Origin: Pseudomonadota bacterium
Lineage (GTDB): Bacteria > Pseudomonadota > Alphaproteobacteria > Rhodobacterales > Rhodobacteraceae
Reading direction: 5' to 3'
Length of the DNA stretch: 55,964 nucleotides
Assembly (NCBI GenBank): GCA_021845805.1
Contig: JAJZVD010000017.1
Span: forward strand, 1 to 55,964
A model generated the notes under the pieces. The model did no database searches. It was given only the letters and a program-made list of their open reading frames with translations, and had not been told where the DNA came from. Below, in pieces: positions 19,138-27,201 of this stretch; the first letter of the stretch is position 1; each line of letters starts with the position of its first letter. Position numbers and translations under genes: made by a program.

Positions 19138-19617
19138 ATGACGAACCGCATCTGCCACATCGCCATCGACGATACCGGGCTGGCCCCGCCCACGCCCGAG
19201 ATCGAGCAGGAACGCCGCGTCGCCATCTTCGACCTGCTGGAGGACAATTCCTTCCGTCTGCCCGCGCGCGACGGCAAGGCGGTGCCCGCCGGGCCCTACC
19301 GGCTGAACCTTGCGATCCGCGAAGGCCGTCTGGTGTTCGACATCGCGACCGAAGGCGCCGAACGGGTGGGTGAATTCCACCTGTCGCTCGGGCCGTTTCG
19401 CCAGGTGGTGAAGGATTACTTCCAGATCTGCGAAAGCTATTTCGAGGCGGTGAAGCGTCTGCCGCCCAGCCAGATCGAGGCCATCGACATGGCCCGCCGC
19501 GGCATCCACAACGAGGGCGCGCGTGTCTTGCAGGAACGGCTGGAGGGCAAGGCCGCGGTCGATATCGACACCGCGCGGCGGCTGTTCACCCTGATCTGCG
19601 TGTTGCACTGGGGCTGA
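19138..19617 (+). CDS. UPF0262 family protein
   Basis: A 159-aa protein whose sequence (NRICHIAIDDTGL, then EIEQERRVAIFDLLEDN and FQICESYFEAVKRL) matches the alphaproteobacterial UPF0262 family. No function is known. No membrane segment, signal peptide or catalytic motif is seen; it looks soluble. The ATG at 19138 follows GAAGGACC. It is followed after 6 bases by the phosphatase gene, so the two are probably cotranscribed. Confidence 0.85.
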   Translation: MTNRICHIAIDDTGLAPPTPEIEQERRVAIFDLLEDNSFRLPARDGKAVPAGPYRLNLAIREGRLVFDIATEGAERVGEFHLSLGPFRQVVKDYFQICESYFEAVKRLPPSQIEAIDMARRGIHNEGARVLQERLEGKAAVDIDTARRLFTLICVLHWG

Positions 19618-19623
19618 GCCATC

Positions 19624-20088
19624 TTGGGCAACCTGCCGTCATCGGTGCTGTTCTGTTGCGATCACAACGCCGTCCGCTCGCCCATGGCGGAAGGCATGAT
19701 GAAGAAGTTCTACGGCCACGCCACCTATGTGCAGTCGGCGGGTGTGAAGAACGACATGGAGATCGACGGCTTCGCCGTCTCGGTCTGCCAGGAGATCGGG
19801 ATCGAACTGGCCCGCCATCGCTCGCGCAGTTTCGACGAGATGAAGCAATGGGGCGATGACCTGTCGGGGTTCGACCTGATCGTGGCGCTGTCGCCCGCCA
19901 GCCAGCGGATGGCGCTGGAACTGACGCGGTATTATCACCTTGATGTGGAGTACTGGCCGATCCTCGACCCCACCGGGCTTGGCGAAAGCCGCGAGGCGAA
20001 GCTTTCGGCCTATCGGCAGAGCCGCGACCAGATCCGCGACCGGATGCTGGCCCGTTTCGGCCCGCCGCGCGACCCCCAGCCGGGTTGA
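19624..20088 (+). CDS. Low-molecular-weight phosphatase-like protein with variant P-loop
   Basis: A 154-aa protein starting with TTG at 19624. The phosphate-binding loop is CDHNAVRSP with Cys12 and Arg18, the right CX5R spacing for low-molecular-weight protein tyrosine phosphatases or arsenate reductases, and WPILDPTG later provides the general-acid Asp. The usual CxGNxC reads CDHNAV, so the second loop cysteine is replaced by Val. Activity on phosphotyrosine, arsenate or another substrate cannot be decided. It sits between UPF0262 and infA in a conserved-looking block. Confidence 0.8.
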   Translation: MGNLPSSVLFCCDHNAVRSPMAEGMMKKFYGHATYVQSAGVKNDMEIDGFAVSVCQEIGIELARHRSRSFDEMKQWGDDLSGFDLIVALSPASQRMALELTRYYHLDVEYWPILDPTGLGESREAKLSAYRQSRDQIRDRMLARFGPPRDPQPG

Positions 20089-20184
20089 ACCGCCTTTCCC
20101 CTGCGCATTTGCCCTTGAAAACCTCGGCGTTCGGGCGCATTTACTGGCCGCCCGCGATCCGCGGGGACGCGAACTGGAGTGACC

Positions 20185-20403
20185 ATGGCCAAGGAAGACA
20201 CGCTCGAATTCCCCGGTGTCGTCAAGGAACTCCTGCCGAACGCGACATTCAGGGTCGAGCTGGACAACGGCCATGAACTGATCGCGACGATGGCAGGCAA
20301 GATGCGCAAGAATCGCATCCGGGTTCTTGCCGGCGACAAGGTGCAGGTGGAAATGACGCCCTACGACCTGTCGAAGGGGCGCATCAACTACCGTTTCAGG
20401 TGA
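20185..20403 (+). CDS. infA: Translation initiation factor IF-1
   Basis: This 72-aa protein is a textbook IF-1: [15 protein letters not shown], then [18 protein letters not shown], and the C-terminal [15 protein letters not shown]. It is an S1/OB-fold protein binding the ribosomal A site during initiation. GGAG lies 6-9 bases upstream of the ATG. Its stop overlaps the GTG start of maf (GTGA), so maf translation is coupled. Confidence 0.97.
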   Translation: MAKEDTLEFPGVVKELLPNATFRVELDNGHELIATMAGKMRKNRIRVLAGDKVQVEMTPYDLSKGRINYRFR

Positions 20404-20978
20404 GACTGATCCTCGGCTCCGCGAGCCCGCGCCGGAGAGAGCTTCTGGCGCAGCTCGGCCTTGTGCCCGATGCGATCGTGGCGCCCGACATCAACGAAGA
20501 CCCCGCCCGCGCCGAACTGCCGCGGCCCTATTGCGCGCGGATGGCGCGCGAGAAGGTCGCCGCCATCCCGGCCGGGCCCGATGACGTCGTGCTTTGCGCC
20601 GACACCACGGTGGCGCTGGGCCGCCGCATCCTGGGCAAGCCGCGCGACGCGGGCGAGGCGGCGGCCTTCCTGGTGGCACTGGGCGGGCGGCGGCACGAGG
20701 TCATCACCGCCGTGGCCGTGAAGCGGGGCGACCGGCTCTGGCAGCGCGCGGTGGTGACGGCGGTGAAGATGAAGCGGCTGTCGGATGCCGAGCTGAACGG
20801 CTATCTGGACAGCGGCGAATGGCAGGGCAAGGCCGGGGCCTATGGCATCCAGGGCCGCGCCGGGGCCTTCATCCCGTGGATTCAGGGCAGCTTCACCGGG
20901 GTGGTGGGCCTGCCCGTGGCGGAAACGGCGGCGCTGCTGGCGGCGGCCGGGCTGCCGGTGCAGGGAGGGGCGGCATGA
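20400..20978 (+). CDS. maf: Maf-like nucleoside triphosphate pyrophosphatase
   Basis: A 192-aa protein with [10 protein letters not shown] at 7-16, ADTTVALG near 68-75, KPRDAGEA and the YGIQGRAG segment. These are the active-site signatures of Maf/YhdE-type house-cleaning pyrophosphatases that hydrolyse modified or canonical NTPs. The GTG start at 20400 overlaps the infA stop, and its own stop overlaps the rng start (ATGA). Typical order infA-maf-rng-yacG. Confidence 0.92.
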   Translation: MRLILGSASPRRRELLAQLGLVPDAIVAPDINEDPARAELPRPYCARMAREKVAAIPAGPDDVVLCADTTVALGRRILGKPRDAGEAAAFLVALGGRRHEVITAVAVKRGDRLWQRAVVTAVKMKRLSDAELNGYLDSGEWQGKAGAYGIQGRAGAFIPWIQGSFTGVVGLPVAETAALLAAAGLPVQGGAA

Positions 20979-22015
20979 AGGGCCGGGTGGTGGCAATCGA
21001 CCGCATCGCGGGGCGCGGCGCCGCGGCGCTGGTGGTGGACGGGCGGCTGGAAGACCTGCTGATCGACCCGCCCGAGGACGTGCCGGGCCCCGGCGCGATC
21101 CTGCGCGCGGTGGTCGAGCGCCCGATGAAGGGGCAGGGCGGCGTCTTCGTGAAGCTGCCCGAGGGCAAGGGCTTCCTGAAACAGGTCAACGGCCTGTCGC
21201 CCGGGCAGGCGGTCATCGTGCAGGTGACCGGATCCGCCGAGCCGGGCAAGGCGCTCCCGGTCTCGACCCGCGTGCTGTTCCGCAGCCGCCATTGCATCGT
21301 GACCCCCGGCGCGCCGGGGCTGAACATCGCGCGCGGCATCAAGGATGACGACATCCGCGCCGAACTGGGCGAGATCGCGGCCGAGGTCATGGCCGGGGCG
21401 GACGAGACGTTGGGGCTGATCGTGCGCTCTGCCGCCGCACATGCCGCGCCCGACGAGGTGGCCGAAGACATCGCCGACACCCGCGCGCTGGCCGAAGCGG
21501 TGCTGGCCGATGCGACCGGCGCGCCGGAACTGCTGGTCGATGCGCCCGACGCGGCCTTGCAGGCCTGGCGCGACTGGGCCGAGCCCGCCCCCGACGAGGT
21601 GATGGAGGGCGACGGCGCCTTTCGCGATCTGGGCGTGGAGGAGATGATCGACGCGATTCTTGCCCCCGCGGTCGACCTGCCCGGCGGCGGCAGCATGGTG
21701 ATCGAGCCCACGCGCGCCCTGATCGCGGTCGATGTCAACACCGGCGCCGACACGTCGCCCGCGGCCAGCCTCAAGGCCAATATCGCGGCCGCCCGCGACC
21801 TGCCGCGGCAGCTTCGGCTGCGGGGCCTTGGCGGTCAGGTGGTGGTCGATTTCGCGCCGATGTCCAAGAAGGACCGCGCCACGCTGGATCAGGTGCTGAA
21901 GGCGGCCTTCCGCCACGAGGCGGCCGAAACCAGCCTGGCGGGCTGGACGCCGCTGGGCAATTACGAACTGCAGCGCCGCCGCGACCGCCCGCCGCTGCGC
22001 GAGGCGCTGGCATGA
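20975..22015 (+). CDS. rng: Ribonuclease E/G family protein, short form
   Basis: A 346-aa member of the RNase E/G family. It has an S1-like N-terminal part, then NIARGIKDD, and the catalytic region [14 protein letters not shown] near 245-258 with [12 protein letters not shown] further on. It is shorter than E. coli RNase G (about 489 aa) and lacks an obvious zinc-link CxxC or C-terminal dimerisation region. The ATG overlaps the maf stop, and its stop overlaps the yacG start. Likely a processing endonuclease for RNA; exact role is inference. Confidence 0.85.
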   Translation: MKGRVVAIDRIAGRGAAALVVDGRLEDLLIDPPEDVPGPGAILRAVVERPMKGQGGVFVKLPEGKGFLKQVNGLSPGQAVIVQVTGSAEPGKALPVSTRVLFRSRHCIVTPGAPGLNIARGIKDDDIRAELGEIAAEVMAGADETLGLIVRSAAAHAAPDEVAEDIADTRALAEAVLADATGAPELLVDAPDAALQAWRDWAEPAPDEVMEGDGAFRDLGVEEMIDAILAPAVDLPGGGSMVIEPTRALIAVDVNTGADTSPAASLKANIAAARDLPRQLRLRGLGGQVVVDFAPMSKKDRATLDQVLKAAFRHEAAETSLAGWTPLGNYELQRRRDRPPLREALA

Positions 22016-22197
22016 GCTGCCCGATCTGCGGCAAGGCGGCAGAGGCGAAATACCGCCCCTTCTGCTCGCGCCGCTGTGCCGACATCGACCTGGGGCGCTG
22101 GCTGAAAGGCGATTATGTCATCCCCGGCAAGGCGCTGGAGGAAGAAGAGAGCGCGCCCGACGACGACCTGCCGCCGCGCCCGCCGCGGCCGCAGTGA
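22012..22197 (+). CDS. yacG: DNA gyrase inhibitor YacG
   Basis: A 61-aa zinc protein with Cys3, Cys6, Cys18 and Cys22 (CPIC and CSRRC), followed by [12 protein letters not shown] and an acidic/proline-rich tail. These are the YacG signatures. YacG binds GyrB and inhibits gyrase in E. coli. Its ATG overlaps the rng stop, ending the infA-maf-rng-yacG run. Confidence 0.92.
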   Translation: MSCPICGKAAEAKYRPFCSRRCADIDLGRWLKGDYVIPGKALEEEESAPDDDLPPRPPRPQ

Positions 22198-22224
22198 GGG
22201 GCCGAGATTTTTCCGAAAAGGCTC

Positions 22225-22253
22225 TGGACAGTCCACGGCGGCTCTTCTAATAC
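22225..22253 (+). promoter_or_regulatory. Sigma-70-type promoter for tRNA-Phe
   Basis: TGGACA at 22225-22230 and TAATAC at 22248-22253 are separated by 17 bases, with expected transcription start near 22260 and the tRNA 5' end at 22288. The match and position fit a strong stable-RNA promoter. Confidence 0.6.
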
Positions 22254-22287
22254 ACCGCCACTCCTGCTGCCCGACGGGCGGCACGGC

Positions 22288-22363
22288 GCCCAGATAGCTC
22301 AGTTGGTAGAGCAGCGGATTGAAAATCCGCGTGTCGCTGGTTCGATTCCGGCTCTGGGCACCA
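22288..22363 (+). tRNA. tRNA-Phe (anticodon GAA)
   Basis: The acceptor stem GCCCAGA (22288-22294) pairs with TCTGGGC (22353-22359). The D-arm carries AGCTCAGTTGGTAGAGC and the T-arm GGTTCGATTCC. The anticodon stem GCGGA/TCCGC encloses TTGAAAA with anticodon GAA at 22321-22323. The CCA end is encoded (22361-22363). This is a complete 76-base cloverleaf. It is a single gene with its own upstream promoter. Confidence 0.97.
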
Positions 22364-22463
22364 CCTTTCACCTTGTCATTTCCATCCTTCGAACGCTCTG
22401 GCCGCTGCTTGCCCGGAGGCGGCACATCGGGGTCCAATGCGGGTCGCGCTGGCTGGAGGCGGC

Positions 22464-23072
22464 ATGGCAGAGGCAGACGGCAGCGGCGGCGGGCGGACCC
22501 AGGCGGGGGTGCGGCGGCGCGCGGCCATCGTCCGGGCCGCGGCCACGGTCCTGCAGCGCGAGGGCTACGCGCGCCTGACTGCCCGCAAGGTGGCCGCGGA
22601 AGCCGGCATGTCGCTTGGCCATATCTCGTACAATTTCAGCGGGATGGACGAGGTTCTTTGCGAAGCCTGCCGGCTGGCCTCGGGCCGCTTGCGGGCGGCG
22701 ACGGAACGGCAGGTTGCCGCCGCAGGCGCCCCGCCGCTGGCCCGGCTGGAGGGGTTCCTGCGCGCGGGCTTCACCGAGGAGATCCTTGATCCCCACCACC
22801 TGCGCCTGCGGATCGACCTGTGGTCGGCGGCGCTGGTCAACCCCGAACTGGCCGCGACCGAACTTGACCTTTACAGCCACTACCGCGCCGATCTGGCGGG
22901 CCTCTTGCACGAGGTGCTGGGGCCTGCGGGTACCGCGCGGTTGCCCGCGCTTTGTGATGTCATCATGGCCACGCTGGACGGGCTGTGGCTTGACTGGATG
23001 CGGCGGCGCGATCCGGTGGCGGTGGATCATGCCATCGCCGCCCTGCTGGCGCTGGTGCGCGGCGCGGTCTGA
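22464..23072 (+). CDS. TetR-family transcriptional regulator, BetI-like
   Basis: A 202-aa regulator. The N-terminal helix-turn-helix reads LTARKVAAEAGMSLGHISYNF at about 42-62, and the rest is helical with LWSAALVNPELA, as in BetI/TetR_C_6-type ligand domains. The ATG at 22464 is chosen because GGAGG lies 5 bases upstream; 22437 is an alternative. It is convergent with the alpha/beta hydrolase, the two stops lying 9 bases apart in a small palindrome. The hydrolase/monooxygenase remnant next door may be its former target, which is inference. Confidence 0.85.
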   Translation: MAEADGSGGGRTQAGVRRRAAIVRAAATVLQREGYARLTARKVAAEAGMSLGHISYNFSGMDEVLCEACRLASGRLRAATERQVAAAGAPPLARLEGFLRAGFTEEILDPHHLRLRIDLWSAALVNPELAATELDLYSHYRADLAGLLHEVLGPAGTARLPALCDVIMATLDGLWLDWMRRRDPVAVDHAIAALLALVRGAV

Positions 23073-23081
23073 CCCCGAGGG

Positions 23082-23951
23082 TCAGCGCGCCGGATCCGGC
23101 AGGAACCGGCGCACCTGCGGCAGCACGGCGTCGGTCGCCCCGATGACGATCGCGTGCTTCAGCCCGTCGGGGATCACCAGTTCCGCATCGGGCATCGCCG
23201 CCGCGATCTGCCGGTTCAGGCGCGGGTTGCAGCCGCCATCCATATCGCCGGTCAGCACCTGCGCCGGGGCCGCGATCCGGTGCAGCCAGCGGCCCACCTC
23301 GGTTTCGGCATCGATGTCGAAGACGTTCAGGAACACCTCGGCCGGTGTTTCCATCACCTGCCGCTTGCGCCACGCGATCACCGTGGGGCGGGCGGTGCAG
23401 AAGGCATCGGTGAACCAGCGGGCGGTCAGCGTGTCGAGCACCGGCCCGACCCCCTGCGCGCGCATCGCGGCCACCACGGCGCGGACCTTGGCGCCGTCGT
23501 CCCGGGTGCGGAAGGCGGCGGTGGACCAGAGACCCGGCGACATCACCCCGCCGGGATGGCGGCGGGCATGGGCCGGGCCGATCATGCCGCCCAGCGTATG
23601 TCCTGCGACATGCGCGCGCGCGATCCCCAGCCGGACGCGCAGCGCCTCGAGGTCGTCGACCAGATCATCAAGCCCGAAACGCGCGGTTGGGGCCGGGCTT
23701 TCGCCATGGCCGCGCAGATCGTAGCTGATGCAGGTGAAGCGGTCCTTCAGCCCCGCGACCAGCCCGCCAAAGGTGGCCCGGCGCGCGCCGATGCCGTGGA
23801 TCAGGATCAGGGGCGGGCCGCTGCCCTCGATCTGTGTGCGCAGGTGATGGCCAAGGCTCAGTCTTTCTTCGCCCCGTGTCACGCGGGTGAAGACGGCAGG
23901 CACAGACGGTGCGCCGTCGCCCGCAAACTTCTGGGTGCGGATGGCGGGCAT
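23082..23951 (-). CDS. Alpha/beta hydrolase with threonine at the nucleophile position
   Basis: This 289-aa protein has the alpha/beta hydrolase fold layout: oxyanion-loop LILIHGIG at 48-55, YDLRGHGES near 77-85, nucleophile elbow GHTLGG at 117-122, an acid candidate in GDMDGG near 235-240 and His in LKHAIV near 266. The elbow normally reads GxSxG; here codon 119 is ACG (Thr) at 23595-23597, one base from TCG. It starts 15 bases after the end of a monooxygenase remnant on the same strand, which suggests a former two-gene operon. Activity may be lost or altered. Confidence 0.8.
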   Translation of the reverse strand: MPAIRTQKFAGDGAPSVPAVFTRVTRGEERLSLGHHLRTQIEGSGPPLILIHGIGARRATFGGLVAGLKDRFTCISYDLRGHGESPAPTARFGLDDLVDDLEALRVRLGIARAHVAGHTLGGMIGPAHARRHPGGVMSPGLWSTAAFRTRDDGAKVRAVVAAMRAQGVGPVLDTLTARWFTDAFCTARPTVIAWRKRQVMETPAEVFLNVFDIDAETEVGRWLHRIAAPAQVLTGDMDGGCNPRLNRQIAAAMPDAELVIPDGLKHAIVIGATDAVLPQVRRFLPDPAR

Positions 23952-23965
23952 GAGATCTCCTGCGC

Positions 23966-24364
23966 TCAGGCGGCCTTGCGGCCAAGGGGGTGGACCTGGG
24001 GCACGACCTCGGCGGCGAACCGGCTCATCATCTCCAGCGTTTCGGCTTGCGGCTGGCCGACGTCGGCCAAGGCGATCACCTCGCCGGTGCCCGCCTCGGC
24101 ATCGGCGGACAGCCGGTCGATCATCTCGCCCGCCGTGCAGATCAGCACGTTCGGTCCCTGCTCCGCCATGCGCTGGCGGCGGGGCAGGGGCGGATGACGC
24201 CGTGATCGACCAGCCCGGGACCGCCGAAGACATTGTCAAAGCTTTCGTGATAGCGATGCGCCTGAGCGATCGTGTCCTGCGCGTCGGCGGCATCGCGCGC
24301 CGGATAGAGCCAGCGCTGCAACGACAGGCGGTTGCCGCTGCCGGGCGGGGCGCGCGGCCTCGCG
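23966..24364 (-). pseudogene. 3' remnant of a luciferase-like (LLM class) flavin monooxygenase, frameshifted
   Basis: The reverse strand first reads, in one frame, SLQRWLYPARDAADAQ and later FGGPGLVDHGVIRP (about 24345-24187). It then continues in a second frame as [20 protein letters not shown] and QPQAETLEMMSRFAAEVVP, to a stop at 23966. Together these match the C-terminal third of LLM flavin-dependent oxidoreductases (FxGPGLVDHGxIxP, then a TxGEMIDRL and RFAxEVxP ending). The frame change falls near the C-rich stretch at 24176-24196. The N-terminal roughly 200 residues are absent. It ends 15 bases before the hydrolase start. Family assignment is by eye. Confidence 0.6.
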
Positions 24365-24495
24365 CGCGCACTGTTGCGCGATCCGGGTCGTGTGGTGGCA
24401 TTTGCCTAAAATTGTTTCCATCAATCCGGCCGCATGTTAAATCTGGCCCAAGACAAAAGAGCAAAAGCTCGGGCAGCAGTGACAGGCGTACGATC

Positions 24496-25572
24496 ATGAA
24501 AACGGGCTTGCGTGGCACGTTCGTTGTTTCCTGGGCCCAGACCGAGGTTGACGGTCTGCGGGCGGCCCCGATGGACAGCGTTGAAACCGGGGCAAGCTGG
24601 CGCTGGACGGGCGAGGCCGTCCGGATCGACGGGCCCAAGGGTGTTCTTCTGCTGCAGGGCGACCGTACCGGCGCCGACCTGCGGCGCCACGCCGCCGGGG
24701 CCGTGCGCCGCCTCCTGGGCGCGGCACTGGCAGACGGGGCTGGCCCGGGCTGCGCGCCGCACCCCGGCGATGTGGCGGACGATGTCCCCGATCAGGGCTT
24801 CGTGCTGACCGATGGCCGCCGCAGCTATGCCGCCACGGTGATCGACGCCCCCGACCGCAGCGCGCGACTGGTGATGTTTCTGGGCGAGATGCCGGACGAA
24901 GGGGCCGAACACTGGGTGGTGCGCGCGGCCCTGCCCGCCGATGCGCGCCCTGATGACAGCCCGCTGGCGGGTGGGGTCATCTGCTTCACCCCCGGCACCC
25001 GCATCGCCACGCCCGAGGGCGCCCGCGCCATCGAAAGCCTGCGCCCCGGCGACCGCATCCTGACCCGCGATGACGGCCCGCAGGAGGTGCTGTGGACCGG
25101 CCACCGCCGGATGACCGGCGCGCGGCTTTTCGCCATGCCGCACCTGCGGCCGGTGCGGCTGAAGGCGGCCGCGCTGGGAACCGGCCGCCCCGAGGATGAC
25201 CTGCTGGTATCGCCCCAGCACCGGATGCTGGTGCGCGGGCCCGCCGCGAAGGCGCTGTTCAACGAACCCGAGGTGCTGGTGACGGCGAAGGATCTGGTGA
25301 ACGGGGGCACGATCGTCGTGGACGGCACGCTGCGCGAGGTGACCTATGTGCACATCCTGCTGGCGCGCCACCAGATCGTCTGGGCCAACGGGCTCGAGAC
25401 GGAAAGCTTCCACCCCTCCAACACCGCGCTGGATACGGTGAACCCAGTGCAGCGGGCGGAACTGCTGCGGCTCTTTCCCGGGCTCGATCAGGACCCGGAT
25501 CGCTACGGCGGCCATGCCCGGCGCAACCTGACCGCCTCGGAAGCCGCGATCCTGCGCCACGACGTGGCCTGA
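24496..25572 (+). CDS. Hint-domain protein with catalytic-type cysteine
   Basis: A 358-aa protein with an N-terminal region of about 160 residues of unknown fold, then a Hint domain: CFTPGTRIATPEGARAI from Cys163, ESLRPGDRI, VLWTGHRRM, LLVSPQHRMLV near 236 and HILLARHQIVWANGLETESF. This matches the Hint_2 type widespread in Rhodobacterales. Self-processing is possible because the Cys and the His-containing block are present, but no C-terminal Asn junction is obvious. The ATG at 24496 has only a weak ribosome site. It precedes the rpsD unit. Confidence 0.8.
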   Translation: MKTGLRGTFVVSWAQTEVDGLRAAPMDSVETGASWRWTGEAVRIDGPKGVLLLQGDRTGADLRRHAAGAVRRLLGAALADGAGPGCAPHPGDVADDVPDQGFVLTDGRRSYAATVIDAPDRSARLVMFLGEMPDEGAEHWVVRAALPADARPDDSPLAGGVICFTPGTRIATPEGARAIESLRPGDRILTRDDGPQEVLWTGHRRMTGARLFAMPHLRPVRLKAAALGTGRPEDDLLVSPQHRMLVRGPAAKALFNEPEVLVTAKDLVNGGTIVVDGTLREVTYVHILLARHQIVWANGLETESFHPSNTALDTVNPVQRAELLRLFPGLDQDPDRYGGHARRNLTASEAAILRHDVA

Positions 25573-25589
25573 GCCCGCGTCCCCGGCCA

Positions 25590-25617
25590 TTGACACCACG
25601 GTCCGCGGCTGTATAAG
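25590..25617 (+). promoter_or_regulatory. Probable sigma-70 promoter of rpsD
   Basis: TTGACA at 25590-25595 and TATAAG at 25612-25617 are 16 bases apart. The expected start near 25624 would leave a leader of about 135 bases before the rpsD GTG at 25758. The hexamers are close to consensus. Confidence 0.6.
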
Positions 25618-25757
25618 CCCCCCCGTTCCGGCCCACCGTGGCCGGAGCATTCTTTTGGTGTTGGCGGACCCCGCAAGGGGAAACCTGTCGCCCGGCAACG
25701 GGAAAAGGACAACGCCCTTCAATCGCCCCCACGGGGCACCGCAGAAGGAGATCAGGG

Positions 25758-26378
25758 GTGACCAAACGCACCGCTGCCAAGTACAAGATCGACCGCCGGA
25801 TGGGCGAAAACATCTGGGGCCGCGCCAAGTCGCCGCTGAACAAGCGCGAATACGGCCCGGGCCAGCACGGTCAGCGCCGCAAGAACAAGCTGTCGGATTT
25901 CGGCACCCAGCTGCGCGCCAAGCAGAAGCTGAAGGGCTACTACGGCGACGTGACCGAAAAGCAGTTCCGCAAGGTCTATGCCGAGGCCGAGCGTCTGCGC
26001 GGGGACACCGGCGAGATGCTGATCGGCCTGCTGGAGCGCCGGCTGGATGCCGTGATCTACCGCGCCAAGTTCGTGCCGACCATGTTCGCCGCCCGCCAGT
26101 TCGTGAACCACGGCCACATCCTGGTGAACGGCAAGCGCGTCAACATCGCGTCCTTCCGCGTGAAGGAAGGCGACGTGGTCGAGGTCCGCGCCCGCTCGAA
26201 GCAGCTGGCGATCGTGCTCGAATCGGTCGCGCTGACAGAGCGTGACGTGCCCGATTACATCGAGGTCGACCACTCGAAGATGACCGCGAAGTTCGTCCGC
26301 CAGCCGGGCTTGGGCGATGTGCCCTATCCGGTGCAGATGGAACCGAACCTGGTCGTGGAATATTACGCGAAGAACTGA
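25758..26378 (+). CDS. rpsD: 30S ribosomal protein S4
   Basis: A 206-aa S4 protein: [20 protein letters not shown] at the start, [14 protein letters not shown], and the S4 RNA-binding domain with [19 protein letters not shown]4 is a primary 16S rRNA binder and assembly initiator. It starts with GTG at 25758 preceded by AGAAGGAG. It is alone rather than in the alpha operon, which is usual in alphaproteobacteria. A near-perfect terminator follows at 26404. Confidence 0.96.
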   Translation: MTKRTAAKYKIDRRMGENIWGRAKSPLNKREYGPGQHGQRRKNKLSDFGTQLRAKQKLKGYYGDVTEKQFRKVYAEAERLRGDTGEMLIGLLERRLDAVIYRAKFVPTMFAARQFVNHGHILVNGKRVNIASFRVKEGDVVEVRARSKQLAIVLESVALTERDVPDYIEVDHSKMTAKFVRQPGLGDVPYPVQMEPNLVVEYYAKN

Positions 26379-26403
26379 TCCTTCGCGACTGTTCGGCGAC
26401 GAA

Positions 26404-26426
26404 AGGCCCGCGCATTGCGCGGGCCT
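26404..26426 (+). terminator. Intrinsic terminator after rpsD
   Basis: A perfect 10-base stem AGGCCCGCGC (26404-26413)/GCGCGGGCCT (26417-26426) around ATT begins 25 bases after the rpsD stop and is followed by CTTGCATTT. Confidence 0.75.
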
Positions 26427-26472
26427 CTTGCATTTCGGCCCCGTTTTGGCATGGCTGCGGACAGAGGCGAGC

Positions 26473-27021
26473 ATGGGGTATGTGATGCAGCAGAAGCCGA
26501 CATCCGAACGGGTCCTGGAACATGTGCTGTTCACCTCGCGCTGGCTGATGGCGCCGATGTATCTGGGGCTAGTGGCCGCGCTGATCGGCATGGTCGTCGT
26601 CTATCTGCGCGAACTGGTGGGGTACGCGGAAAAGCTGATGACGATGACGGGCGAGCAGGCGATCCTGGCCGGGCTGACCCTGATCGACATGACGCTTGCG
26701 GCCAACCTGCTGCTGATCGTCATGTTCTCGGGCTACGAGAACTTCGTGTCGAAGTTCGACATCGGCATTGCCGAAGAGCGGCCGGAATGGATGGGCAAGG
26801 TCGATTTCCAGGGGCTGAAGATCAAGCTGATCGCGTCGATCGTGGCGATCTCGGGGATCGCGCTGCTGAAGCGGTTCATGGAAGTCGGCGAAGAGGGCTT
26901 TTCCTCGCCCGGGCAAGAGGCGCAGCTTTACTGGATGGTCGTCATCCACCTGACCTTCGTCGCCTCGGGCGCGCTGCTGGCTGCGATGGACTGGCTTCTG
27001 GCGCGCACCACCCGACATTAG
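26473..27021 (+). CDS. UPF0114 (YqhA/TIGR00645) family membrane protein
   Basis: A 182-aa protein with LEHVLFTSRWLMAPMYLGL near the start, typical of the UPF0114/YqhA family. Hydrophobic segments lie at about 27-47, 62-85, 112-130 and 148-170. The family is an inner membrane protein of unknown function. The ATG at 26473 is used; the ATG at 26485 (MQQKPTSER) is an alternative. It follows the rpsD terminator and precedes the repeat-bearing gap ahead of hisC. Confidence 0.85.
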   Translation: MGYVMQQKPTSERVLEHVLFTSRWLMAPMYLGLVAALIGMVVVYLRELVGYAEKLMTMTGEQAILAGLTLIDMTLAANLLLIVMFSGYENFVSKFDIGIAEERPEWMGKVDFQGLKIKLIASIVAISGIALLKRFMEVGEEGFSSPGQEAQLYWMVVIHLTFVASGALLAAMDWLLARTTRH

Positions 27022-27044
27022 GGCGCGGTCCCAATCCAGCAGGC

Positions 27045-27070
27045 CCCGTCCGGAAGGCCCGTCCGGAAGG
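27045..27070. repeat. 13-base direct duplication
   Basis: CCCGTCCGGAAGG occurs twice back to back (27045-27057 and 27058-27070) just after the UPF0114 gene. Confidence 0.85.
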
Positions 27071-27104
27071 CCCCCGCTCGCGCGCCGCAGGCCGTCATGG
27101 CGAT

Positions 27105-27149
27105 GGCCCAAATGACACTGGCCCAAATGACACTGGCCCAAATGACACT
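27105..27149. repeat. Tandem repeat, three copies of a 15-base unit
   Basis: GGCCCAAATGACACT is repeated three times without change at 27105, 27120 and 27135, with GGCC following. Because the unit is 15 bases and the frame is open into hisC, an upstream start would add AQMTL repeats to HisC. The hisC ribosome site lies downstream, so this is more likely non-coding. Confidence 0.92.
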
Positions 27150-27201
27150 GGCCTTGCGCGCGGGGCGCGTTTATTCAGGCGCCGACGTTCAGGAGGTTGG
27201 C

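Noticed and set aside
27097..27201. N-terminal extension of HisC with AQMTL repeats
   Set aside because: The strong AGGAGG and a family-like start at 27202 make the extension unlikely; noted as a finding only.
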